Shown here: one piece after another, positions 48,491 through 59,935 of the stretch
Numbering within the stretch: the stretch's first letter is position 1
Layout of the letters: the number at the start of each line of letters is the position of its first letter
Source: Balaenoptera acutorostrata
Lineage: Eukaryota > Chordata > Mammalia > Artiodactyla > Balaenopteridae
Direction of reading: 5' to 3'
DNA: 64,000 nucleotides
Assembly (NCBI RefSeq): GCF_949987535.1
Contig: NC_080067.1
Coordinates: forward strand, 80,005,985-80,069,984
Notes under the pieces: generated by a model
What the model was told of the DNA's origin: nothing
Database searches by the model: none
The model's input: only the letters and a program-made list of their open reading frames with translations
Program-made: the position numbers and the translations under genes

Positions 48491-50089
48491 AGAAAAAAAA
48501 CAGCCTTCAATGAAGAGGGTTAATGAGTATGTGGGAAGGAGGTCATGGAAAAATCCCAAGTCGAGAAAACAACCAGTCTAAACACAGGGCAAAGTACATT
48601 CAGTATAAATTTACTTACTTACAATTATTTCTCATATTTGGAAAGTCCTTGACTGTTCTATAGATTCAATAAAAAGGGCAAAATAGTTTAGGAAGAAACA
48701 ATTTAAAAGCTACCCAAAGGTCATCAGTCACAAAAGCTTTTATCTCTTGCCTGTTTCTTGCTCACCTTTCTGAACGTGTATTGGACAGGATGCTTCTCAG
48801 GCAGAGGTAAGATCCCAGATGCTGCTCCCTCTCTCCTGTGTCCTGCCCTCACTTAATTCTGCTCCTGAGTGTCCGCATGCACAGCCATGCCCCTCCCCTT
48901 GCTTTGCTACCCTGGGAACCGCTGCTCTCAGGGGTGGTTGGCCAGTTGGCTGAAGAAGAATAGGATCCCCCTTAGGAGGGCTGTGCCTCTGATAAGTGAC
49001 AGCAAAGCGTTCCCGTGTGGCAGTCCACACAGCATGGGGCAAATGATACCAGAAGTTCCAAGTAGAAGATTCCATGTAAGACATAAATGTTTTAAACTGA
49101 TTGATGGTAATTTAAATTTTCTCACAGATGCAGCCTTCCTCTCCCCCCTCCACTTATACTGTCTATAAGAGAAACTTTAAATAAAGACACACATAGGTTG
49201 AAGATAACAAAATGGAAAAAGATCTACCATGCAAACAAAACAATGAGCATTGTATAGCGGGTGTGGCCATATTGATATCAGACAAAATGGGCTTTAAGAA
49301 AAAGAGTATCATCAGACAGATGGAGACACTTCACAATGATAAAATATCAATTCCATTAGAAAGTCATAACAGTCATGAGTGTGTATGGACCTAATATACA
49401 TCTTCAGAATACATGAAGCAGATGTCACCCACACTGACACTAAAATGAGAGACGGGGTGGGGTTGGGGGCTGGTTGCTGGTCAAGGAGAAGGGTGTAGTT
49501 TCAGAGCAAGAAGAACGTGACCTTCACAGACCCTGGGGGGCCGGCCAGACACAGGAGGAGAATCCTGGGGAGGGGAGACAGAACCTGGATGATGGGAGCA
49601 GAGAATGGGTGTTTCATGGAGTTTCTAGGCTAACACAGGAGCTCAATAAATATTTGTTAAACTCATGACAAAATGGAAGCCTAAATCATGCTATTCAGAT
49701 ATAAGAGACTGAAGTTCCTCTGGCTGGGTGAGGTGGGGAATGTGTCCACACAGAAAGTGACTCAGCCTTAGAGCCACCCTGGCCAGTCACCCCTGCTCCT
49801 GAGACTTTTCCCATTGCGGTCCTCCCCCAAGGGGGTGCTGGAGTGGGTATCCTTCTCCTGTCTGAATCAGAAGAACAGAGAGCATCTGTATTGGGAATCT
49901 CCATGGAGTTGGCTTTGGGCTTTCCCAGACTTTAGCCAGTGAAGTGACTTTGCCTTCATAATCCAAGGAAATGTGCTTCTCTCTGGGTTTTCAGGTGAGG
50001 AATGAACCCTCGATTTCTGCCAATTGCCCCCTTTTCCAGAAGAATCTCTCTTCTTCCTCTCCCCCATCCAGAGCAGCATGGCCCAAGAG

Positions 50090-50270
50090 CTTGGATACTG
50101 GGTATCCTATAAATCTGGGTTTGAATCTCAGGTCTTCCCCTTATTTGCTGGCTATGTGACCTTGTCAAATATTACCCAAGCCTGCTTCTTTGTGAAATGG
50201 GGAAAATAATGCCTGCCTTGCAGGGGCATTTCATGAAAATGTATGTAAAGTGCCAAGCACATAAAAACTT
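50090..50270 (+). repeat. MIR SINE
   Basis: 'gctggctatgtgaccttgtc', 'gaaatggggaaaataatgcc' and 'gtaaagtgccaagcacata' are in MIR order; well preserved. Confidence 0.8.
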
Positions 50271-50388
50271 CAAGGTAGGGTGTCCAAAAGATGGACCCAT
50301 TAAAAAGCTTGAGATACCATTTCTTCTCCCACCCCAGGCTCTTAACATAAACACTAGTTTTGTCTCTTTATTAAAAAGAATTTCTTGG

Positions 50389-50518
50389 GAATTCCCTGGT
50401 GGTCCAGTGATTAGGACTTGGTGCTCTCACTGCCAGGGGTCCGGGTTCAGTCCCTGGTCGGGGGACTAAGATCCTGCAAGCTGGGTGGAGCAGCCGGCCA
50501 GAAAAAAAAAAAAAAAAG
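50389..50518 (+). repeat. CHR SINE, short type
   Basis: 'gggaattccctggtggtcc' head, degenerate B box, poly(A) tail. Confidence 0.9.
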
Positions 50519-50583
50519 TTAGCTTATAGACAGCCCCAAGGGTAAGATGTATTATCTAGTGGATACAAATATCAATTTTTTTA

Positions 50584-50767
50584 ATAATTAAAAAAATATT
50601 TGGCTATGCCAGGTCTTAGCTGCGGCATGTGGGATTCTCGCTGCCGTGTTTGGGATCTCTTTTTTTTAGTTGCAGCATGCCGGATCTAGTTCCCTGACCA
50701 GGGATCGAACCTGGTCCCCCTGCATTGGGAGCGAGGAGTCCCAACCACTGGACCACCAGGGAAGTCC
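50584..50767 (-). repeat. CHR SINE, short type, reverse
   Basis: Ends 'ggaccaccagggaagtccc'. Target duplication acaaatatcaattttt on both sides. Confidence 0.92.
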
Positions 50768-51471
50768 CACAAATATCAATTTTTAAGAAATATATTTTTT
50801 TGTAAAAGAGCAGAAATAATTCCTCAGGTACTCTCCGAGCTTAAATGAAATTTTCCGTAAATCTTCCAATGCCTATTTAGCCTAAGGAAATAACTGGTTG
50901 GGTACTCAAAGATGTTATATAAAAGGATGGTCACTGCAGTGTTGTTTGTAAAAGTCAAGCTTAGAATCAAATTATAACTACTGAGGATTATAAGATTAAG
51001 TTATTGTAATTTTTTACAATACAAAATTTTTTACAATTTTTTACAAAAGTGTAGCCTTTAAGAAGATTCTGTAGAAATATATTTAATTGCATGGAAAGGT
51101 GTTCTTACTGTACGAAGTGAATAAAATAAATTATAAATTAGCATTGTAGTGTGGTTCCATTTTTATTATATACGTGCGTGATATTTGAATGGATATACGT
51201 TAAATGTGATGTGTTTATCTCTGGGTGTGGGAGCATGGACAGCTTTTATTTTTATGCATAACTATCTTCTAATTTTCCCACAATGAACATGTATTATATG
51301 TATATAAGATAAGGGGAAATGAACATGCAATCCTTTTTATCCGTATTTTAGACACTTCAACACCCTTCTGATTTTTCAAATTTGGTTTCTTCAAGGCCAT
51401 CTCTTAAGAAGATACAGGAACAAAGTTATATCTAGGTGAACGACTTAAAATGGATATCAAAGGCAGTCTTT

Positions 51472-51848
51472 TTAAAAAAATATCTTGTTAGATATTGTAT
51501 TTTTTTTTAACTTATTTATTTATTTTTGGTTGTGTTGGGTCTTTGTTGCTGCACGCAGGCTTTCTCTAGTTGTGGCGAGCAGGGGCTACTCTCCGTTGTG
51601 GTGCATGGGCTTCTCATTGCGGTGGCTTCTCTTGTTGCGGACCACGGGCTCTAGGCACGCAGCCTTCAGTAGTTGTGGCACGCGGGCTCAGTAGTTGTGG
51701 CTCGAGGACTCTAGGGCGCAGGCTCAGTAGTTGTGGCGCACAGGCTTAGTTGCTCCGTGGCATGTGGGATCTTCCCGGACCAGGGCTCAAACCCGTGTCC
51801 CCTGCATTGGCAGGCGGATTCTTAACAACTGCGCCACCAGGGAAGCCC
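51472..51848 (-). repeat. CHR SINE, older type
   Basis: Reverse copy with target duplication tcaaaggcagtctt at both ends (about 51,455 and 51,850). Confidence 0.92.
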
Positions 51849-51973
51849 CTCAAAGGCAGTCTTGAATTTTTGTTTTTCACACAAACAGAGGTGTGAATGA
51901 AGGGGAAACAGATGTCCCTACTCTGTTTTAGTATTTTGTTTGTTTGGTTTTTTTTAGAAACCACAGATAGCAC

Positions 51974-52428
51974 TGTGGCCTCCCCTCAGGTGATTGCTTT
52001 GTAAAGCCCCGAATCCTTTTCCTTGTTCCAGTTGTTTAAAACAAGACAACAGGCCCCAAATGGAGTCACTTATGCTAACTACACATCACCAAACCGGGAC
52101 TTAATATTTAACTTAATTATAGTTTCAGCTCTCCCCGAAATGGAATCTTAAACCAGTCAACCAGGAATTACTTGGTCAGCACTAGTAAGGTAATCTGTTC
52201 GTTAGAGCCCTGCCATCCCCTAAAGGAAAGTGTCCTTGCTACAGCCAATCCACTTTTTGCTAGTATAACTTCCTTGCCCCCATTCCCTCCTATAAAAGTT
52301 TTTCATTTTGTACAGCTCATTGGAACGCCTTTCTATCTGCTACATGGGATGCCGCCTGCTCCATGAATTGTTGAATAAAGCCAACAAGATCTTCAAAGTT
52401 TACTCAGTTGAATTTTGTTTTCTAACAC
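51974..52428 (+). mobile_element. probable solo LTR of an ERV-L-like endogenous retrovirus
   Basis: A segment starting TGTGG and ending CTAACA, with LTR order: CCAAT-like 'cagccaatcc', TATA-type 'ctataaaag' (about 52,291), AATAAA (about 52,371) and a T-rich 3' end. About 455 bp. No gag, pol or env sequence is beside it, so it is a solo LTR or a fragment. Boundaries and class are inferred. It lies about 2.1 kb upstream of SNX4. Confidence 0.65.
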
Positions 52429-52626
52429 TACTCACTGCAGGGTGAGATGCTCAAGTCAGCAGCACAGAGCACTTATCCCAGTGGCTCTAGGACTTAGTTT
52501 CCTGGGTATCTCAAAACTGGGAAAAGGGCAGAGGATAACAGATACAAATCTGTCCCTGGAAAGAAGATATCTATTTCTCCTATAATAAATTAATAAAATA
52601 GTCTTCTGATTTAAAAATGGTTCCTG

Positions 52627-52727
52627 GGAATTCCCTGGTGGTCCAGTGGTTAGGACTCTGTACTCTCACTGCCGAGGACCTGGGTTCAATCCCTGGTGGG
52701 GGAACTAAGAAAAAAAAAAAAAAATTC
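52627..52727 (+). repeat. CHR SINE, short truncated
   Basis: tRNA-like part only, then poly(A). The short 'ttcctg' flank repeats on both sides. Confidence 0.85.
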
Positions 52728-52779
52728 CTGAGAATTTGCGTAGCACAGATATTCCCTGAAAAACTGATTAAATGCCTTT

Positions 52780-52910
52780 AAACATTTATTGAGTAAATAT
52801 CCTAGGTTTGGTAACAGAAAAAAATAATAAAATAGGGTCCTTGCCTTAAAGGAGTCTGAAGTCTAGTTGGGGCAGACCAACATATAAGTAAATAATTGTA
52901 AAAAAAAATA
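52780..52910 (+). repeat. L2-like fragment
   Basis: 'ttaaaggagtctgaagtcta' and 'ataagtaaataattg' resemble L2 3' ends. Confidence 0.45.
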
Positions 52911-53499
52911 TGAGAAAGGTAATAACCGATTTCTGAACAAAGTGATAATAGCACTTGGACATGATAACTTGAGGTTTTAGGGATGAGTGGGAAAAACCGC
53001 TACCAAGCCAGAGGAAGTATCAGGAGGAGGAGAAAATTGTGTGTCACAGCTTTGAACAGCCAAGTTATTTGGGCAGAAAGATCAGTTTCTCTCCTTGAAA
53101 AATTGATGACCAGACTTTGTATACAGGGTACTTCAAGGTACCACAGTCTGGTACACCCAGTGAGCGCTTCCCATCAGGTTACCATAGTGAATGCTTGTCT
53201 AGGAAGCAGGTTCGAAAATTCAACTGAGGTGTTTGTAGAAAATTATCAGATATCTCCAGGGCTTCAAGAAACACTTAAGATAGAACTCAAGTACGGCTTC
53301 AGCCAAGCGCTTCACTTTTCTCAAACACTTAAAAGTGTTACCTTTTGCTAATTGTTACTCAACCTGCTGACAATAATTTATGCGGCTCGGATCTTTCTGG
53401 GTGTGTGGGGGGGTAGGTGGGGCGAGGAATGGAACCAATAATGGCAGGCAAGATAGAGGCCAAGAGGGAGACGTCAGATCGCAACCTCCAATTTCTTTT

Positions 53500-54041
53500 T
53501 ATTTATTTATTTATTTTTGGCAGCGTTGGGTCTTTGCTGCTGCCTGGGCTTTCTCTAGTTGCCACGATCAGGGGCTACTCTTCCTTGCGGTGCGTGGGCT
53601 TCTCATTGCAGTGGCTTCTCTTGTTGCCCAGCCCCGGCTCTAGGCGCGCGGGCTTCAGTAGTAGTGGCACAAGGTCTAAGTAGTTGTGGCTCACAGGCTC
53701 TAGAACGCAGGCTCAGTAGTTATGGCTCACGGACTTAGTTGCTCAGACCAGGGCTCAAACCCGTGTCCCCGGGCTTCCCTGGTGGCGCAGTGGTTGAGAA
53801 TCTGCCTGCCAATGCAGGGGACACGGGTTCGAGCCCTGGTCTGGGAAGATCCCACATGCCACGGAGCAACTGGGCCCGTGAGGCACAATTACTGAGCCTG
53901 CGCGTCTGGAGCCTGTGCTCCGCAGCAAGAGAGGCCGCGATAGTGAGAGGCCCGCGCACAGCGATGAAGAGTGGTCCCCACTTGCCGCAACTAGAGAAAG
54001 CCCTCGCACAGAAACGAAGAACACAGTCATAAATAAATAAA

Positions 54042-54073
<32 letters not shown>

Positions 54074-54076
54074 GTG

Positions 54077-54107
<31 letters not shown>

Positions 54108-54164
54108 CGTGTCCCCTGCGCTGGCAGGCGGATTCTTAACCACTGCGCCACCAGGGAAGTCCCG
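53500..54164 (-). repeat. CHR SINE (older) split by a younger SINE
   Basis: Reverse copy in two pieces (53,500-53,770 and 54,103-54,164). Outer target duplication acctccaatttctttt (53484-53499) matches 54165-54180 at 15 of 16. About 20 bases are missing where 'gctc' joins 'agaccag'. Confidence 0.92.
53771..54102 (+). repeat. CHR SINE (younger) nested in the older one
   Basis: Full-length forward copy with a very long A tail. Perfect 14-base duplication aaacccgtgtcccc at 53757-53770 and 54103-54116. It faces the host SINE, forming an imperfect inverted repeat about 250 bases before the SNX4 CpG island. Confidence 0.95.
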
Positions 54165-54506
54165 ACCTCCGATTTCTTTTGAGTTTCAATTTTTCTTTAG
54201 GTGGTCACCGACCCGAATGGTTCCAGTACCTACTCTGATCTTCACCTTCCTCTTGCCTTTCTCTCCTTCTCTCTCTCAACCATTTCTCCGGGATTCCTGG
54301 ATCTCCTGGCTTAGCAGCTGACCACTTCCCTTGTAGGTCCGCCCTTCCTTCCTAGCCCCATCCCCAATTTCAGCCCTCGCCCAGGAGCGCTCTCTGCCTC
54401 CGCAGCAGCCCAGAGCGAGGCCGGGCCGGGTCGGGCGGCCTCATGCCCAGGGGGCGGGGCCTGGCAGCGGCCGCGGGTGGAGGGGCGGGCTCGGCTGGGC
54501 GCGGCG

Positions 54507-54518
54507 GCGCAGGCGCAC
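54507..54518. promoter_or_regulatory. NRF1-like binding site in SNX4 promoter
   Basis: GCGCAGGCGCAC fits the NRF1 consensus of two GCGC half-sites around a central base pair, and lies 27 bases before the SNX4 start codon within the CpG island. Occupancy is inferred, not shown. Confidence 0.6.
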
Positions 54519-54544
54519 TGTGTCCGCCGAACCGAACCGCAGCT

Positions 54545-54685
54545 ATGGAGCAGGCGCCTCCCGACCCCGAGCGGCGTTTGCAGCCTGCGCCCCTAGAGCC
54601 GCTGGGCCACCCTGACGCTGGGGTGGAGTCTGTGGTCGGTGAGGAAGCGGAGGGGGCCCGGGACGAGGGCCCCGGGGACGGCACG
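54545..54685 (+). CDS. SNX4: SNX4 first coding exon
   Basis: The ATG at 54545 opens MEQAPPDPERRLQPAPLEPL, then GHPDAGVESVVGEEAEGARD and EGPGDGT: 47 codons ending exactly at donor 'gtgaga' (54686). Human SNX4 begins MEQAPPDPERQLQPAPLEPL and its first 47 residues precede MTHNNFW (recalled), so gene and exon boundary agree. This is the disordered N-terminal tail before the PX domain. SNX4 is a PX-BAR sorting nexin that binds PI3P on early endosomes, returns cargo to the recycling compartment and takes part in autophagy. Start context is good (G at -3, G at +4). An in-frame ATG at 54443 has a poor context. The PX and BAR exons lie beyond the window. Confidence 0.93.
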
Positions 54686-55950
54686 GTGAGAAGGGGCGGC
54701 AGAGGTCGCCCGGCCTGGGTCGGGGCCTAGCGGGCAAGGCTGGGCTGGTCTAGCCTGGCCGGGGCCGGTGTACTCGGCCGAGAGGCCCCGCGGTGACTGG
54801 GAAGCGGGGTGGAAAGGCCGGGCCACAGGTGCAGAGTCGGGGGGAGGCTCAGTGGGAAAAGGGGGTTCTGAGTAGGGGGCGAGCGCCGGGCGCTGCAGGA
54901 CCACCGGAAGGGTGGAGGGGGCGCGGCGAAGGGAGCGGAGGGCTTTCTGTGGGTGCGGCTCAGCGGGCGTGGAGATGGGGCCCGGAAAGCGCCAGGCTGG
55001 CGTAGGTGCGTTTTTCAGGGTCGAGGAGCCTGGGAGTTTGGACCTGAAGAGGAACGCTGATGTTTCTGGCATCTTGTAAGGGGTTGTGCGGAGGAGAAGG
55101 CTTAACGGAGGCACCGTGGGCAGTGGCAGCGGTGTTTGAGAAGGAAGAGAATGGGGGACTTGCAGAACAAGTCTGGGGCAGTAAGGGTGGTTGGCTTGGT
55201 GTCACCATCAGGAGATGGAGCAAAGTGTTAGAGTCATGAAAAAGTACAAATGAAAAAGATTTTTTAAAAAACTCCTTATTTGACTGTAATTTTTTCATTT
55301 GGGGTCGGTGCTTTGTCTCCCAATGGAGACGTGTCATGGATATCCCATGTATCTGGTTTGCGAAGCTCCTTCGGTAATTAGTGATTTTCATTTGCTTGAG
55401 GAAAGGAGAAAATGCATCATTATATATTTGTAATTGCTTTCATTCCGAAGTGTTTTCATGCATAATGCAAGATGGGTAGACCAGGTTGAACTGAAGCGAT
55501 TCAGAAACTCAGTGGAGTACTTCTCATCAGACCACCCTAATCAGAGTGTGCATTGCTCATCCATTTTGCTTCTTTTTTTCTGAAACAGGTGTTAGTGCTA
55601 ATGCAAAACTGCCCATCCTTATGATCAATGGATAAAGAAAAGTTAAAGTTGTTTGCTGACTGAAGCTAGAAAGACTTAACTAGCTAGGAACTTCAACATA
55701 GGAGTTGAACGTTTTGCCTACTTGGGGGAAATGTCGAGATATATAGGATAGCATGAAGACTTTTATGGGTGAATTTTAAGTTTTTCATTTAATTTCTTCC
55801 CAAATTCTAGAATTATTTGTGGAGAGGTCAGTATCTCATATGAAATGTGAGAGAAGTGTGTGTGTTCTGTAGTGCATAAACTTGGCTCTTAAATGATTTG
55901 CTTTTTTAATGAAGGTTCCCATCTGTGACTTAGTTTTTCTGTTCTCTTAA

Positions 55951-56008
55951 AAAGAAAGGAAGGGAGGGAGGGAGGGAGGAAAGAAGGAAGGAAGGAAGGA
56001 AGGAAGGA
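55951..56008 (+). repeat. (GGGA)n(GGAA)n simple repeat
   Basis: Purine tetranucleotide run directly before an L1 3' end. Confidence 0.95.
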
Positions 56009-56009
56009 A

Positions 56010-56700
56010 CTTTTATTGTGAAGTATACCATTAATGCAGAGAAGGGTCTCACAAAATAATTATCAGTTCCTTTGAAGCCTCCATATATTCTCCTGGGTTA
56101 CATCCACTCCCTCCACCACAGAAGTAATCTATATTCTGAATTTTGTATTAACAATTCTGTAGCATTTTAAAAATAATCTTATGGTAAGTGTCCCTAAACA
56201 ATATGGTTGTTTAGTTTTACTTGATTTTGAAATTTACATAAGTGGACTAGTTTTACTATGACTTCCTTTCTTTGCTCTATAATGTTTTGGGGATTCATTG
56301 AAAATGTAGCTTAGTTCATTTATACTCATGGCTCTATAGTATGCCATTTTATAGATATTCTACAGTTGATTTCTCTTTTCTTCTGTTTACAGACACTGGC
56401 GTTGTTTCACAAGATTCTTGCTATTTCTAAAAGTTACTACTACCATGAACTTCTTCCTGCATATTCTTGGCACAAATGTCTCATATAAACTTAACAGTGG
56501 AATTGCTGGATTATAGGGTGGTAGCATAGGATATAGGGTAGTAGGTAGTGCCAAATTGTTTTTTAGAGTGAATATACCAATTTGTATTCCCATTGGTAGT
56601 GCCTCATGCTCTCTGTCCTTATCAACACTTAATATTTTCAGACTTTAAATTATTTGCCAATCTTGTGGATATGTGTTAAAGCAATTTTAGATTGTTTCAA
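56010..56700 (-). mobile_element. old L1 fragment, 3' UTR and ORF2 end
   Basis: 'ttttattgtgaagtatacca' 3' end and ORF2 block 'cagtggaattgctggattat'; diverged. Confidence 0.65.
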
Positions 56701-57309
56701 AAGGTAAGAGTCATGTCTTTTGTTAGCTACATCATGAGTTTAATTTTGATTATGACGATGAACATTTTGGTAATTTTTTTGTGAAAGCCTTTGGATACTT
56801 AATTAACTAATATGAAGTTGTAACTATAGTATAAAATCCATTTATGTTTATTTAAAAGTGATTATAAATATCTCATTAAAAAAACCCTATGTGTTCAGTT
56901 TAAGATGTTTGAAAACCCAAATATGCCATCATACAGTAAAAGTTGTAGTTACACAGTGTTACCTGACTCTTCAGTAAATATGTGTTGCAGGAGACCATTC
57001 GTTATTGCCCAAACTTAAGGGTTTCCTCAAACAACTCTGTAATTTAGTAATTTATAGAGATATAAGCCATTTGGACAGATATTTCAGAATCACCAGGAGT
57101 TTAAAAACACACATTCACATGTACTGTGTACGTTGTCCCCTCCTCCTAAAAGATTCCCCAGTCTCCTCCTTAGAAGGTCTGCTCGTTTTCCCTGTTCGTA
57201 TCCTCTCTTCCACTCCAGTCCATCCCCAGTTGAGAAGTATTGCGGTAACCACAGCCAGGCTGCTACTGTTACTGGTAGATAGGAATGTGGTCTGGGCAGG
57301 CATGTAAGT

Positions 57310-57515
57310 TACATTTGTTATTTGTGCTAGGCACAGTAAGGCTCTACTTTTCATTTAATTTTCAGAATTACCCCCAAAAGACATATAAAGATGAGGAAGC
57401 AGAGGCTGAGAGAGAAGTGATTTGGCCAAGGGCACAAGCTAGTCAGTGGCATGGTGGGATTTGAGCCCAGGTCTGCCTGGCGTTGATATCAGTGCTTTGT
57501 TCATTAAGGCATGCG
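57310..57515 (-). repeat. MIR SINE
   Basis: 'agatgaggaagcagaggctg', 'ggccaagggcacaagctagt' and 'gggatttgagcccaggtctg' are reverse MIR blocks in order. Confidence 0.8.
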
Positions 57516-58651
57516 GCTTCATTCCAAAAAAAAAAAAAAGTTAAAAATAGTCTTGTAAATTGTAAAATACTGTACTTAAAATTTTTTCCTTTAGTTAAGA
57601 TTAAGTTGTTATGTTAAGAAGAAAAAAAGGTCTAAACGATGTGTTGATTTATCAGTCAGTTTTTTCACCACAAAGATACCTATGCAGATAGTGGGCAGAG
57701 ATGGCAGAAAGCCTCATCAGCCTTATTTTTGACTGCACATTTTGGTTGGAGAGGAAGTTGTACCAGTTGCCCTACACCTAGGGCTAGTGGAAACAAGCAC
57801 TGTCTAAGGGTTGCAAATCTTTTCTGGTTTTAAACGTCACTAATTAAGATTCTTTAAATTCTGTTGTAAACTCTTTTTCTGTATTCTCTTATTTTTCTTT
57901 CTGTGAGTCTTCATCCTTTTCCTTTCCATTGTCTAATTAGAAGTCTCCTTTCTTTTCATACTTTTTCCTTATAAGGAAGAGTGTATTTTTTTTTAATTAT
58001 TGTCAGTTTTATTTAAAGTAGTTTAGAATATGAAAAATGAGAGATGAATTCAGTCTCCAAGAGAGTAGTAATTAGTCCTGGCAGAAGAGAGAGGAAATAG
58101 CAAGGCAATGGACGTAAAAATACTTCTTTTTTAGGCTGGAAGATTCCATTGAGTTGGCAGTTAACAGTATTTGCTCAGAGAAGAACCACTGCCTGAGGGA
58201 TTCATAATGATTTTTGTAGGGAGAGGGGTCTAGGCCTAGGAGTGCTGGTCGCGGCTAAGACTGCTTGAGCAACCGATGCTTGAAAATGCCTATACACGGT
58301 TAGCACCTTCACAGATTGGCAGCACAGAGCTAAGTGGAGGAGGCCAGAACTGTGGAGAAGGTTTGAGGCATTTGTGGGTGAAGATAACATGAAAAAGGAA
58401 AAGAAAATGTATAGGCATAGTTACAGAATTTATCAGTTTAGTAGCGGATAATTAAGTCATTCTCAAGAATGTTTTCCTCATTTTCTACCCCTGCGGCTCT
58501 CAGATTTTTTTGGAGGGTGACTCACAGTACAAAATACATTTTTACATCATAGTCAGTATACATATACTTGTATACATAAGCGTTGTTTCAGGAAACAATA
58601 CTTAACCATTACTTCACGTAGTGCCCACTTATATTTCTCTCTTCTTTTTTT

Positions 58652-58962
58652 TTTAATTAATTAATTATTATTATTTTTGGCTGCATTGGGTCTTCGTTGC
58701 TGTGCGTGGGCTTTCTTGAGTTGCAGTGAGCGGGGGCTACTCTTCATTGCAGTGCAGTGGCTTCTCTTGTTGCGGAGCATGGGCTCTAGGCGCGCGGGCT
58801 TCAGTAGTTGTGGCTTGTGTGCTCTAGAACGCAGGCTCAGTAGTTGTGGCACATGGGCTTAGTTGCTCCGCGGCATGTGGGATCTTCCCAGACCAGGGCT
58901 CGAACCCATGTCTCCTGCATTGGCAGGCGGATTCTCAACCACTGCACCACCAGGGAAGTCCC
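58652..58962 (-). repeat. CHR SINE, older type
   Basis: Reverse copy ending 'caccaccagggaagtccc'. Confidence 0.92.
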
Positions 58963-59164
58963 TTCAGTTTGGGTTTGCCTGATGTTTTCTCATGATTAAA
59001 TTCAGGTTATGCTTCTTTGGCAAGAATTGCCACTAAAGTGATGCTGTGTTCTTCTAATTGCTTCTTACCATTTTGCCCACGATTAGGTTTGGTCACTTTT
59101 TCTGCCAGTCTTCTCCAATATAAAGTTACTCTTTTTCCCTTTGTAATTAATTTTTTGTGGACAT

Positions 59165-59935
59165 AATTTTTTTCTTCCAGTTTTATTGAGATATAATTGG
59201 CATACAGCACTATATATGTTTAAGGCATACAGCATAATGATTTGACTTGCAGTCTTCATGAAATGAACATCCATCAGCTCATATAGATAGAAAATTTAAT
59301 AAATAGAAAAGAATTTTTTTTTTCTTGTGATGAGAACTCTTAGGATTTACTCTCTTAACAACTCTCAGGGGCTTCTCTGGTGGTGCCGTGGTTAAGAATC
59401 CGCCTGCCAATGCAGGGGACACGGGTTCGAGCCCTGGTCTGGGAAGATCCCACATGCCGCAGAGCAACTAAGCCTGTGAGCCACGACTACTGAGCCCACC
59501 TGCCGCAACTACTGAAGCCCATGCACTCTAGGGGCCCGCGTGCCGCAACTACTGAGCCTGCATGCTGCAACTACGGAAGCCCATGCTCTTAGAGGCTGTG
59601 CTCCGCAACAAGAGAGGCCCCTGCTTGCAGCAACTAGAGAAAGCCCACGTGCAGCAAGGAAGACCCAACGCAGCCAAAAAAAAAAAAAGAAAACAACCCT
59701 CATAAATAAATACAGCAGTGTTAATGTACGTTCCATCCGTAGTACTTATTTATCTTATAACTGGAAGTTTGTACCTTTTGACTGCTTTCATCCAGTTCTT
59801 TTTTCCCGCATACCTTGCCTCTGGTACCACAAATCTGATCTCTTTTTGTGGGGACATACTTTGAAACTATGAAAATATCTTGTTCCTCATCAAAATTTCT
59901 GTTTATTTGTCTGTTTCATTATGGACTCATGGATT
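59165..59935 (-). mobile_element. old L1 3' end interrupted by a SINE
   Basis: 'ttttattgagatataattgg' 3' end, then 'ttatcttataactggaagtt' beyond the SINE. Confidence 0.7.
59370..59684 (+). repeat. CHR SINE, older type
   Basis: Forward full-length copy with poly(A). Flanks acaactctca / acaaccctca. Confidence 0.9.

Larger units (their letters stand above)
43906..54349. other. intergenic region between OSBPL11 and SNX4
   Basis: No credible gene. Holds old L1, MIR, L2, several CHR SINEs and a likely solo LTR. 44,830-45,540 looks like non-coding 5' sequence of an old L1 but I cannot be sure. 48,500-50,080 and 50,800-51,470 show nothing recognisable. The 122-aa ORF at 52,983-53,351 has no motif or neighbours to support it. 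Confidence 0.75.
54350..54960 (+). promoter_or_regulatory. SNX4: CpG island and core promoter of SNX4
   Basis: Composition changes abruptly from AT-rich to GC- and CpG-rich around the first exon. GC boxes (ggggcggggc at about 54451; gaggggcgggc at about 54480) and a palindromic NRF1-like site GCGCAGGCGCAC at 54507-54518 lie within 100 bases upstream of the ATG. No TATA box is visible, as expected for a housekeeping gene. The start of transcription is not determined but is probably between about 54,440 and 54,540. Confidence 0.85.

Noticed and set aside
52983..53351. 122-aa ORF, possible small gene
   Set aside because: No motif, no splice or promoter context, and intergenic repeats surround it. 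Its length is plausible by chance.
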